Shown piece by piece: positions 50,489-60,886 of a DNA stretch of 64,000 bases. The stretch's first letter is position 1. Each line of letters begins with the position of its first letter. The notes under the pieces are model-generated. The model was not told the origin of the DNA and made no database searches. It saw only the letters and a program-made list of their open reading frames with translations. The DNA is from Aplectana chamaeleonis (Eukaryota; Nematoda; Chromadorea; Rhabditida; Cosmocercidae), in assembly GCA_029168955.1 (NCBI GenBank), contig JAPDOI010000021.1:3338501-3402500 (forward strand), read 5' to 3'. The translations under genes and the position numbers were made by a program.

Positions 50489-52246
50489 TTAATGAATCTC
50501 GTCCTCGACTAAACGATCTACTGCGATTACGACTGTCTCCACGTCCACAGAGGGAAATATGATGCCTGGCTCCACAACTAATGCAGGGGTTAGCCTGGTA
50601 TTCCTCTTTATTATGGTCGTTGGAGAAGCACAATCGGCACAGTTGATCTTCGCGAACAATAGTCCATCGATCTCTCCGCGATGTCACTCTGTGGCAACTC
50701 CTCGACTCGTGTCCTTGCACTTTGCATAGGTTACAGCGAGAAGAAGAGAAGACAGAGGAAGAGCGGCGAGAAGGATGAGGCGATTGGCTACGATTGCGAT
50801 CGTGAGTACTCCTATCGCGAGCGGATGGACTTCTCGATTGGAATCGAGAAGGTGAGCGATAATTTCTTCTCTGGACTGACGGTGTCCTAGAAGAAGAATG
50901 CGGATGAGTACGAGTTGACAAAATCTGACGAGATTGTCACGTTTCCATAGTGTCGGATATGGTCTCGAAGGCGCGAATGACCTGATCGATACCTTCCAAC
51001 AACTGTGGAATTTGCCATGAATTGTCGAAGCGTTTTCGGCAAATCCTACTTGTTCCATGGTCTTCTGCGGAAACTTCTGGCGAATAATACGCATTACAGT
51101 GATATTGTTATCATGCTCGCCGTAGCGCTTGAGTTGCATCCAAACGGAACGAACATGAGCAAGCGTAATGCGTTGCGAAAGCGCAGATGAGTTGGCTGAC
51201 TCCATGTTCTGGAGCTTGCAGCTCAACTACGTGCGAATAAATTGCGGACGATAATACGTACTACACAAAGCTTCCACAGCCAGCTGATAGTTAGCGGCTG
51301 TGATGGCGTATCCTGTAACCATCGACAAAGCATCTCCCTTCAAACAACTTCTGAGGTGATGAAATTTGACAACCGGATTTAAGGTGCGGTTCGAATGAAC
51401 TGCGGTGTCAAAGACATCCCAGAATGTTGGAAAAAGTTCGATATCTCCGGCGAAGGTAGGCAATTCTACGCGTGGTAGACGTATTTGCGGATGTTCTATA
51501 GCTCTATAGTCAGCCTGTCGCTGCGACGTAGCTGCAGCGATTGGCGACAGAGAACTATAACCATACTGCGGTACGGGTGCAGTATGGATTGCCTGCGATA
51601 GCAAAGCATTGCGATAGTCATGCGGTTGACTGTCGCAGCAAATAAATCCATCCTGCTGAGCGGGTGCAGGAGGAATGCAACGTGGCGATGGTTGCTGAGC
51701 GAAATAGTCAAGCGGTTGACTATTATTAGGCGGAATAAAATTGCGAATATCCGATTGCTCGAAAGCTATCGGTGCGTTATTCATCGCTAGCGGTAACGAT
51801 GTAACGATGTTCATCGTCGGGGGAAACGATGCTGCGATTTGTGTCGGCTGGGTAGCTGACGCGAATGGAGGTGGAAGACTACCAGCCACGAAGTGGTTGG
51901 TGATTGCGGATGAAGGCGAATTGTTTGACTGCAAAGCAGTTGAACAGCGAAATTAAGCTGCATTCAAGTCCTTCTGAATACGAGAGGCAGGTGGTGCCAA
52001 AGCATCAGCCTCACCGGTCACAGCCGAGACTATGTCCCCAACATCGGTTTCCCGATGAGTGGGATCATCGCTCGGTGGATGGTGATGCTGGCTGTTACTC
52101 AACATCCCCTGCATTCCCGTCTCTATGGACGGCGAATGCATGGCTCCATGCGAGCCGCTGCGATCCAACGAGAGATCGTTGGATCCCTCTCCATCGTCCT
52201 TAGAATAGCCAGTAGTAGCTAGAATAACGTTGGCGTCCATCGTCAA
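50489..52246 (-). pseudogene. Pao gag (capsid core and triple zinc finger)
   Basis: One frame from ATG 52246 runs to about 50925 with in-frame TAA at 51953-51955 and TAG at 51227-51229. It contains RLPRVELPTFAGDIELFPTF, WDVFDTAVHSNRTLNPVVKF and LKGDALSMVTGYAITAANYQ, the DUF1759-type core of BEL/Pao gag. After a frameshift near 50925 an Arg/Ser-rich stretch leads to three fingers: CNLCKVQGHESRSC, CRLCFSNDH and CISCGARHHISLC. Hairpins at 51561, 51611, 51651 and 51703 lie in the Pro/Gln-rich region before the core. Confidence 0.88.
51561..51724. repeat. Four coding-region hairpins with GCGG-type loops in gag
   Basis: 51561-51587: CCATACTGC/GCAGTATGG, 9-bp stem, loop GGTACGGGT. 51611-51636: GCGATAGTCA/TGACTGTCGC with one wobble, loop TGCGGT. 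51651-51671: TCCTGC/GCAGGA, loop TGAGCGGGT. 51703-51724: AATAGTCAA/TTGACTATT, 9-bp perfect, loop GCGG. Two translate as SQPHDY and SQPLDY. Confidence 0.85.
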
Positions 52247-54089
52247 AACACGCCAGATGTGTCGAATGGCTTGGCTGGCCGATGGAGGGGGCGGAGCGAT
52301 TTGTAAGCGAAGTTAAGTGCGATCGATGGGCTACGGTGACCTTTTCCGCCGACGTAAACACGAAAGTGCAAGTCGGCGGCGCTTTGAAGTCATCGATCGG
52401 GCGTGGGAACGGCGGCCATTCGGTCGGCTCGACAACTTACATTGATCGAGCCAATGGAATGTAGGCGAATGGGAGCGGAAATTGGAAAGTCCCTCGAAGA
52501 ATCGGGGGACCAATCAATAATTGCGAATAGAAAATAGCGAATATAGCTGGTCCATCGCGGATATAAGGGACCAGGTGCGAATTCCGCACAATAGGTGCTA
52601 ATTAGCGGAATAATTACAAGACCTGAACGGGTGGTCCTCAAAAAAGGGGAAAAAAGCGATTAGGGGCGGAAATATGCGATTGAGAGAGTTAATTTCGGCG
52701 AATAAAATGCGAATTTTTCCAAATGAAAAATGCGATTAAAATGGGCGAAAATGACGTAAATAGGGGCTAAAATAGCGAAAATGGAGCGAATTTCCGGGAT
52801 TTCTCGTAGGAACGAGAAATCGAGCGAAAAATGCGATTATGAAGCGAAAATAGAGCGAATGAGAGGCGAATAAGGAATAAATTTCCAGTGCTCCCTCGAG
52901 CGGGTGAGGAACCATTTCCAAAATGGTGACAAAATAAGCGAATGGGTGGTCTCTCGAGCGAGTGACCACGCTGATAGCGATGATACAGAGCGAATATATG
53001 GTTTTTCGGCGGTCGAAAAACCTAGCGAAAACTGCGTTTAAGGGCGGATATAGGCGATTTTTGAGCGGTTTTATGTATATTAGGATAAATTTAGGGGGTT
53101 TTAAGGGCCAAAGAAGAGAAAGAAAGGATGGAGGATGATAGCGGGCAGGAAAGGAAGAGAAAGAAAGGGTCGGGGTTAGCTAACCCAAGGGTTACCTAGT
53201 GGGTAACCCAAATGGGTAAAAAATAACCCAAGGGGTAAAAGATAGAGGAGATTAAGGGGGTGAACCCGTGGTATGGGTGGCGTATTAGGGGGGGGGTTAG
53301 CCCAAAAAGCGGTTTTAAGGGCTAAAAATGGGGATAATGTTAAAAATTTGGGGGAAACTAAGGGGAAGGTGCCTAACCCAGGGTTTAAGAGAAACTAGCG
53401 CGGGGTTTATGTTTGTAAACGCGGTTTTACCCGCATTTACTTCGCGATACGTGCCTTAAATGGCAAACAGGGGAAAATGGGCCTGTTGGATGCGGTTACC
53501 TGAGGGGGGATTGGGGAATAAAATTGCGTACCCGTAGTTTTGGTTATCCCAGGTCGCTTACCCCAAGATGAGGATTGCAACCATACTTCGACGTACCCGG
53601 ACCGGGAGACAGCTCCCTACGGACTGCAAGCGCGCCGCGGCCACTACTTGCCTTCAGAGGACTCCAAGCCTCTGAACCTCGGATCTATGGCTCCCACCAG
53701 GTAGGGAGCGAACGGCTAGTCCCTGGCCACCCCAAGCGATTCAGGAGGCTAGCCCAAAGATCCGAGGGTCCTAATCCGCAACTACGCTAATACAAATCCC
53801 GCACCTTCCCGGCATCACAGGGGAGGACACTAGCGGGAGGCCTCTAGTACGCCTGCTGACCCAGGCCCTGCCACGGCCACAGCCAGCTCGACGTACCCGT
53901 GTCGTCGCCCTGCTCAACATCCCGTTATGGGGCGCTAACTGGGGCCGCAACCGCAACCAGTGATGTTTTTAGGGGGGGGAGGTTGCTAAGCCCTTACCCT
54001 ATGGCCTGACTCTTATCCCGAACCCCAGGTTCGCTTGGGCTTTCCGAGGGCGCGGTGGTAGAGGCCATTTTTAGAAACGGGCTCGTTTC
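52247..54089 (-). other. BEL/Pao leader, motif-rich and non-coding
   Basis: About 1.8 kb between primer site and gag. 52440-53060 is dense in GCGAAT, GCGATT and GCGAAA words (dozens) and holds hairpins with GCGG-type loops: 52547-52574 (CTGGTCC), 52599-52616 (TAATTA around GCGGAA) and 53000-53022 (GGTTTTTCG/CGAAAAACC around GCGGT). 53170-53400 has repeated GGGTAACCCAA-like words. No ORF of interest. Confidence 0.7.
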
Positions 54090-54107
54090 GCACGGTCGGT
54101 AGCACCA
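54090..54107 (-). other. Primer binding site of the BEL/Pao element
   Basis: In element orientation the LTR end CGCGACA is followed directly by TGGTGCTACCGACCGTGC. It starts TGG as a tRNA 3' CCA would require and shares TGGTGC with the site at 2827, but the rest does not match a tRNA I can name. Confidence 0.55.
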
Positions 54108-55205
54108 TGTCGCGGGCGCACTAGGGCAGCGTCCATCGACAAGTTGGAGCTCAGCCAAAGTGGTCAGGCCATGGCCACGACCGAGCCCCGCATCGGCGGT
54201 GCTCACGTCCCCGGTGACGTCTGACCTCGGGATTCGCTGCGTGAGGCGTCCCACACGCAGCTCCTCCGTCTACGGTCGCCCTAGTGGGCTGACCAGAGTA
54301 GCGAACCTAACACAAGCAGGGGTCGTCTCGGGATACACCCTTGGCAACCTCCGCATCCAACCCGGCCTACATGCCAGCGGTGACATGAATAATTAACAGG
54401 GGTCAAACTGGCACGGCCTGCGGTAAGCGGGAACCACTGTGCACAAACACAAATAGTATAAGAAATAAGAACACTGGAAAATAAAGGTATACTGATTTAT
54501 CCTAATAACATAAAAATCCTACGATACCTGGTATCCTTCCAAATCCTTAGGAGGCGCGTCCCGGATCTCCAGGTATATGGCGAATATAAGCGGGTGACTA
54601 CTAGCGAAGAGAATACTGGCGCCTCGTGCGGTAGTTCTGCCTTCCCTCAGCCTCCTTCAGAAGAAGGCTTAAGTGTGGTCTCTCACCTGACACCCAGCTG
54701 CCGTGCTGGGCCGGATTCCTCAACAGCAGCTAGCGGGTGCTGCTGGAGGCGACCAGTTTCCTCGCTGCCAGACTTATGCGAACAGACGGGTGATAAACCC
54801 GTGGAAGTCTGGCCCTGGCGCTCGCCACCGCGGTGTGGCATTAGGAGCACCAGGTGCGGGGAAAACTGTCCACACCAGGGTAGACAGGAGCCCCAAGGGC
54901 TGGCGGTACATGAGCTCCAGCGCTCAACCCAGCGCTGGATGAGCATGACACATGCCAGCGGAGGCCGAGCGCGGTCACTGCAGGCGCGGCGCCGGGGGAG
55001 ACGGCTGAGGGGGCAGAGGGGAGGGGGGGGGGGCGCGGCCGCCAGGCGCGGCTGGCAAGGAGCAAACGCAGGGCGCCGATTAGCAGCCGGCCACAACCCA
55101 TGCCGCCTGACTAGATCGCGAAGCCCGGCACAACGGTGTCCATCACGAGGAACTAGTCGCAATCCGCGACACTCCCGACCACGAAGAAGGAAGCAATCCG
55201 CGACA
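54108..55205 (-). repeat. 5' LTR of the BEL/Pao element with a 34-bp outer extension
   Basis: The region matching the other LTR ends at 55171 (AATCCGCGACA). It is followed by 22 bp (55172-55193) identical to the internal sequence that adjoins the other LTR (40021-40042) and then by a second copy of the 12-bp LTR end CAATCCGCGACA (55194-55205), directly before AATTG. Confidence 0.85.
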
Positions 55206-55210
55206 AATTG

Positions 55211-55345
55211 AATATATGAATAGGTATCGTTGGTGTCTCACAGGAAGATAGCCACGCTCAGTAGTTGGGCGCGACATCGGACGATCAATAGCCATTCTAC
55301 CTTCGTTTTCCCGCGCGCAATTTTTCCCGCCAAGTCCGGGCACAC
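55211..55345. other. Short unassigned spacer
   Basis: Between the BEL/Pao flank and the truncated end of RT copy E. Nothing recognised. Confidence 0.3.
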
Positions 55346-55641
55346 ATCAGATTTGCTGCTATCAATCTTGCTAACATATGACATTAGCATTGTAGAGTGA
55401 CCACAGCGTAATGATGCGAGTGTGCATCTTGCCCTTCTCCCAAGTTGAGACTCTGAGGTGCAGACGTGGGGCGGTATATCTCCTAGTATAGGATTTATGG
55501 CCTCCTCAACATGACACCGTACGAACTTGGTGTGCTACTCGCGCAATAGACGGAGTCGTTCTTGCTGTGAGTCGTGCCATATTTGCAAATTGACTTTGCT
55601 AGGAGCATCGGCGGATGGCTTTCTTGTACTTCTCTCTCTAA
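55346..55641 (-). pseudogene. Non-LTR RT copy E, C-terminal piece (truncated 3' end)
   Basis: Minus strand: PFADAP-like block, LRLLREEHTKFVRCHVEE, AINPILGDIPP, SESQLGRRARCTLASLRCGH, STMLMSYVSKIDSSKSDVCPD. It breaks off within the finger at about 55346, so the family AAG tail is missing. The reading continues on the far side of the MITE at 56414. Confidence 0.85.
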
Positions 55642-56204
55642 GGCGCTATTCATACTACTCAACGCCAGCGCGGCACGCGCGTACCGCGCTGGCGTGGCGT
55701 TTGTATATGAATACTTTCTACGCGCGTGACGCGCTTGCGGAGACTATGAATACTCCAGCGGCGACGCCACGGCGGAGCGGTGAAGCTGGAATGAATGAGA
55801 CGATCGATAAATGCTTGCGAAAACATTGAAGCCCCGATATGACCTAAAGAACGGAAAATTTGAGCTGAAGTGTAACTCTGAAAGTTTTGATCTAGGGCTC
55901 CAATACAGGCGGACACTCTCACTGCCGATTGTCTTCTGCTTGTCTCCTTGCTGGGCTACCGCCTGGTAGGTAGTAGAACGCCAAAGCAGGTCAATAGACT
56001 TGTGGTACTTGTGAAACACATTCGTCCAACATGTGGAGCCGCATACGTTAACATTACCATCTCAAACAAAACTTCTGTGAGCAGCGCAATGTTCCCGTAT
56101 CAAATGGGCATCAATCACTATTCATCCTTTTGTTTTTCCATAAGGCCGATCACACTTTTTCATTTGTTGTTCACCTTGGTTTCCGAAACTGTAATTGGCC
56201 ACAA

Positions 56205-56236
<32 letters not shown>

Positions 56237-56413
56237 ATCAGTGGATGAAAACGCCAAGGCGTTCCGGGTGGCAGTATGAATACTGCAGCGGCGACGCCAT
56301 GGCGGAGCGTGACGCGCGTGCCGCGCGGGCGGGGCGTCAAGCCATTGATACAAAAACGCCACGCCAGCGCGGCACGCGCGTGCCGTGCTGCATTGAGTAG
56401 TATGAATAGCGCC
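55642..56413. mobile_element. Harbinger-like MITE with TAA duplication
   Basis: 772 bp. Inverted ends GGCGCTATTCATACTACTCAA / TTGAGTAGTATGAATAGCGCC extend for about 150 bp through GCCAGCGCGGCACGCGCG. TAA flanks both sides (55639-55641, 56414-56416), matching TWA targets. A (TAAA)n run lies at 56203-56234 in the centre. No transposase. Excision restores RT copy E. Confidence 0.87.
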
Positions 56414-56468
56414 TAATGGAATTTAGCATTCTACACGATGGGTGGTTTGGTTGCTTTATAATTTTAAT
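56414..56468 (-). pseudogene. Non-LTR RT copy E, 55-bp piece between two insertions
   Basis: The minus strand encodes the KQPNHPS.R-like block that joins the PFADAP segment at 55.6 kb with HCQLQAQQ at 60.3 kb. Its right end AATTTTAAT is duplicated after the foldback element. Confidence 0.75.
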
Positions 56469-59400
56469 GGGTCCGAGACTTAGTGCCCCCAAAAGGGCTC
56501 GCCGCCGTTACTCGCGGACAGGCTGCCAGCTGTCACTACAGTATGGCAGCCCCGCCCTTCGCTAACTGCGGCCGCGCCTCCAGATCGCGTCGCCGCGCCC
56601 GCGGTGAGAGTTGCGGCAGCCGCGACCGACCGCCATGAGCCTCCAATACGGGGCTTCCTTGATATTAAAGAAGCTGAATTTGTGCCTGGAGATTCATTGG
56701 GCTCAGGCTTCGGATCTTGGAAGCTTAAATGAACATCGAATTTTCGAAATTTTACTTTCAGATTTCATTTTTTCAAGATTCGCCAAATGCACCTGAAATG
56801 ACAAATCGTTTTGAAATTGATGGAATTGGAAATTTCAAATGTGATCTACAAATTTAAATTTTCAGAAAATTCATCTAGAGTTTCCAGATTTTTACAGCAG
56901 TTAGGATCGGTTGCAACTGGGAAGCTAATATGCCTCGAATCGGGATTGCTCAATTTTAAAAAGTTTAAATGTGATCTACAAAGTCAAATTTTTAAATTCT
57001 CAGAAAATGCACCTAGATTTCCCAGATTTTTACAGCAGTGAGTATCGGTTGCAACCGGGAAGCTGCTGTGCTCCGAATCGGAATTGCTCAATTTAAAAAA
57101 AATTTAATGTGATCTACAATTTCAAATTTTCGGAAAATGCACCTAAAATTCTCAGATTTTTACAGCAGTGAGAATCGGTTGCAGCTGGATAACTGCTGTG
57201 CTCCGATTCGTGATTGCTCAATTTGAAAAGAAATTGAAATGTGATCTACAAATTCAAATTTTTAAATTTTCAGAAAATGCACCTAAAAATCCCAGATTTT
57301 TACAGCAGTGAGGATCGGTTGCAACTGGGAAGCTGCTGTGCTCCGAATCGGAATTGCTCAAATTAAAAATTTTTTAATGTGATCTACAAATTCAAATTTT
57401 CGGAAAAATGCACCTAAAATTCCCAGATTTTTACAGCAGTGAGGATCGGTTGCAGCTGGATAACTGCTGTGCTCCGATTCGTGATTGCTCAAACAAAAAA
57501 ACATTGAAATGTGATCTACAAATGCAAATTTTCAAATTCTCAGAAAATGCACCTAAAACTCCCAGATTTTGTCCTCTTTCAATTCTTAATTCTAGTACTC
57601 AAAAATTTGAATTTTCCTGCCATAATTTCTTCTCTTTTCATATTGAAGCAATTCAACTACAGCAAACGATATTCGACCCATTATTTCTTTCCACTTATCT
57701 GAAACGTTAAGGTACCTTGACGGTTAAATTCTATGTATGACTGAAACGAGCTAATGAAATTTCATCAATGTGCCTAAATTCGCTATTTTTCCAATGCTGA
57801 TCATGCTGCCATTTATTGGACTATCATAGAATAGGAAGCTGTGGACAGTAAATTTGGTGACAGATAGTCATCAGATACTGAAGATACGGTGGAAGCAATT
57901 TTTGATTTAATTTGCTCGGAGCAAAAAAATCGCCTCTCTTAAAAATTTCGTTAAGCCTGTTCTGGTGCTTGAATCCGTGTATTCTTGAGATTTGAACCGA
58001 TTTTTTCTTGAAAGACTTATGATCAACAATAGCTGTTAGGGATGCTGCGGATTTGTTACAAACTGCCTTTCCCCAATACTCCATATGTATCTTTTTCATA
58101 TATGGTTTGTTCGGCTACATTTACTTAATAGTCGTAGTCGACGACTGTACCGCATTGACCTGACCCGTTCTTCTCCTACCCACAGAGACTAATTACTAGT
58201 TTACGATCCTGAGTCGTTACCTGTGGACACGTTTGCGTTTGCGTCTAGCGGATTCCAGGGCAAACAGCGACATGAGCTGGGGTTTTCTGAGCTTTTGTTT
58301 TACTCATAGGTCGTAACATATATCATGCTATTTCGAGCAAATAATCACGAGGTTGTTTCAACGCAGAAAAACTTCAAAACATAACTGAAAAAATCCTGAA
58401 ACGGGGAACTCATTTTCAGACTTTTTTCGAATATTCGGTTTTCCGAATACTTCGTTTTTTGGCCTTTTTTCGAATATTCGATTTTTCTAATGATTCGAGG
58501 TCGACATTTCCAATCAAATAATTTTTCAAATCATTCGATGCGGTCAAAATATATCATGGAGCCCCAATGCGAGCAGTATAATCTCGTGATTTATTATTAA
58601 TGTATTGATTCAATCTTTATTGTTGCAATTATTATTTATTTTTCCTAATTATTATTAATATTGATATTATTATTATTATAAAAGCGTTTGGTGACACGAA
58701 AATTTCATTCTGTAGTTCACATTTATTTTTTTCAAGTTGAGCAATCACGAATCAGAGCATGGCAGCTACCCAGCTGCAACCGATCATCACTGCTGTAAAA
58801 ATCTGGGAATTTTAGATGAATTTTCTAAATATTTGAATTTTTAGATCACATTTCAATTTTTTAAATTGAGCAATCACGAATGGGAGGGAGCACAGCAGCT
58901 ATTCAGCTGCAACCGATCCTCACTGCTGTAAAAAATCTGGGAGTTTTAGGTGCATTTTCTCGAAAAATTTGAATTTGTAGATCACATTTCAATTTTTTTT
59001 AAATTGAGCGCTTCCGATTCGGAGCACAGCAACTTCCCAATTGCAACCGATCCTCACTGCTGTAAAAATCTGGGAATTTTAGGTGCATTTTCTAGAAAAT
59101 TTTGAATTTGTAGATCACATTTCATTTTTTTTAAATTGAGCAATTCCGATTCGGGGCACAGCAGCTATGCAGCTGCAACCGATCCTCACTGCTGTAAAAA
59201 TCTGGGAATTTTAGATGAATTTTCTAAATATTTGAATTTGTAGATCACATTTCAATTTCTTTTTTGAATTGAGCGATTCCGATTCGGAGCACAGCAGCTT
59301 CCCAATTGCAACCGATCCTCACTGCTGTAAAAATCGGGGAATTTTAGGTGCATTTTCTGAGAATTTAAAAAATTGAATTTGTAGATCACATTTCATTTTT

Positions 59401-60270
59401 TTTAAATTGAGCAATTCCGATTCGGAGCACAGCAGCTATTCGGCTGCAACCGATCCTCACTGCTGTAAAAATGTGGGAATTTTAGATGAATTTTCTAAAT
59501 ATTTGAATTTGTAGATCACATTTCAATTTTTTAAATTGAGCAATCACGAATGGGAGCGAGCACAGCAGCTATTCAGCTGCAACCGATTCTCACTGCTGTA
59601 AAAATCTGGGAATTTTAGGTGCATTTTCTAGAAAAATTTGAATTTGTAGATCACATTTAATTTTTTTCTAAATTGAGCAATTCCGATTCAGAGCACAGCA
59701 GCTTCCCAATTGCAACCGATCCTCACTGCTGTAAAAATCAGGGAATTTCGGGTGAATTTCCTGAAAATTTAAAAATTTTAATTTGTAGGTCACGTTTAAA
59801 TTTTTTTGAATTGAGCAAATTCGAAGCATATTAGCTTCCCAGTTGCAACCTATCCTAGCTGCTGTGAAAATCTGGAAACTCTAGATGCATTTTCTGAAAA
59901 TTTCAATCTGTAGATCACATTTGAAATTTCCAATTCCATCAATTTCAAAACGATTTGTCATTTCAGGTGCATTTGGCGAATCTTGAAAAAATTGAAATCT
60001 GAAAGTAAAATTTCGAAATTTCGATGTTCATTTAAGCTTCCAAGATCCGAAGCCTTAGGCCAATGAATCTCCGGGCACAAATTCAGCTTCTTTAATATCA
60101 AGGAAGCCCCGTATTGGAGGCTCATGGCGGTCGGTCGCGGCAGCCGCAACTCTCACCGCGGGCGCGGCCGCAGTCAGCGAAGGGCGGGGCTGCCATACTG
60201 TAGTGACAGCTGGCAGCCTGTCCGCGAGTAACGGCGGCGAGCCCTTTTGGGTGCACTAAGGCCGGACCCC
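56469..60270. mobile_element. Foldback element with satellite-like arms
   Basis: 3.8 kb. The ends GGGTCCGAGACTTAGTGC and TGCACTAAGGCCGGACCC are inverted, and about 300 bp of each end (GGGCTCGCCGCCGTTACTCG and onward) pair closely. The duplication is AATTTTAAT on both sides (56460-56468, 60271-60279), 9 bp with one extra C at the right junction. Inside each arm is a tandem repeat of about 130-140 bp: about six units at 56810-57580 and about nine in inverted orientation at 58738-59940, each with GCACCTAAAATTCCCAGATT and TTTACAGCAGTGAGGATCGG. A 9-bp duplication with repeated arms resembles Drosophila FB or Mutator-type foldbacks. Confidence 0.88.
57600..58737. other. Unique centre of the foldback element
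   Basis: Single-copy AT-rich core between the arms. A minus-strand frame (57824-58099, 91 codons, MEYWGKAVCNKSAASLTAIV...) has no family I recognise; the words EYWGKAV and RIHGF might come from a decayed transposase or RT, but I cannot support either. 58420-58570 has TTCGAATATTCG words. Confidence 0.4.
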
Positions 60271-60886
60271 AATTTTAATGCGAAATTGCTGGGCCTGGAG
60301 CTGACAATGCTCCTTCACTGGTAATAGACGGGTCTCAGCATGCAGGTGCTCGACTGGGGAACTCCTTGCACATCCGGTGGCGATACGGAGAGCGGCATTT
60401 TGTATTCGCTGCATCTTTGTCCAGGAGGATTCTCAGACGAGATGCTGCCATACCGGTGCGGCGTACTCCAGGGCGGGCTGAAAAATTGCTTAATACGTTG
60501 TGAGTATAGTCTCCTTGCTGCTACCCCACGAAGTGCCGCCCAGGGCCCTGAGAACGTTGAGCTTAGCTTTTACGACTGCCTGCTTCTGCTCGGTATTCTT
60601 ATGAAACTTGAGTGACGGATAGAGCACAAGACCGAGCAGCTTTAGAAAGCGAGCAGCAGGCGAACGGTCTCCATCCCACACGACATCCGGATGAGCGCTG
60701 TTCTCGGATGGGAACGTCGTGAGAACGGACACTGACGACTTGGCTGCAGAGACCCTTAGCATCTTGCGGTCGAAGAAGCTCTTCAGTGTGATCAGGTACT
60801 CGTTGATCTTATTGGCGGCCACCTGTAAGTCCCGATCTCGACACATGATTGTTATGTCATCAGCATACGCGACGACCTTGATATCC
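60271..60886 (-). pseudogene. Non-LTR RT copy E, palm end and thumb
   Basis: Minus strand: DIKVVAYADDITIMCRDRDL (YADD intact), LITLKSFFDRKMLRVSAAKS, FLKLLGLVLYPSLKFHKNTE, LNVLRALGGTSWGSSKETIL, followed by a degraded YAAPVW block and HLHAETRLLPVKEHCQ. Bounded by the duplications of the foldback element and of F (CGACCTTGATATCC at 60873-60886). Confidence 0.88.

Larger units (their letters stand above)
38962..55205 (-). mobile_element. BEL/Pao LTR retrotransposon with internal insertions
   Basis: Long terminal repeats of about 1.06-1.10 kb lie at 38962-40020 and 54108-55205, with AATTG directly outside both (38957-38961, 55206-55210), the 5-bp duplication typical of BEL/Pao. The minus strand carries a gag with a Pao-type core and triple zinc finger, an aspartic protease, RT, RNase H and integrase, then a further gag-like ORF before the 3' LTR. 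Three later insertions are recognised: MITEs at 44403-44653 and 50046-50488 and a CR1-like fragment at 44960-46255. Numerous in-frame stops and frameshifts mean it is a dead copy. Confidence 0.93.

Noticed and set aside
57824..58099. Transposase gene in the centre of the foldback element
   Set aside because: A 91-codon frame without any catalytic motif; too little to call.
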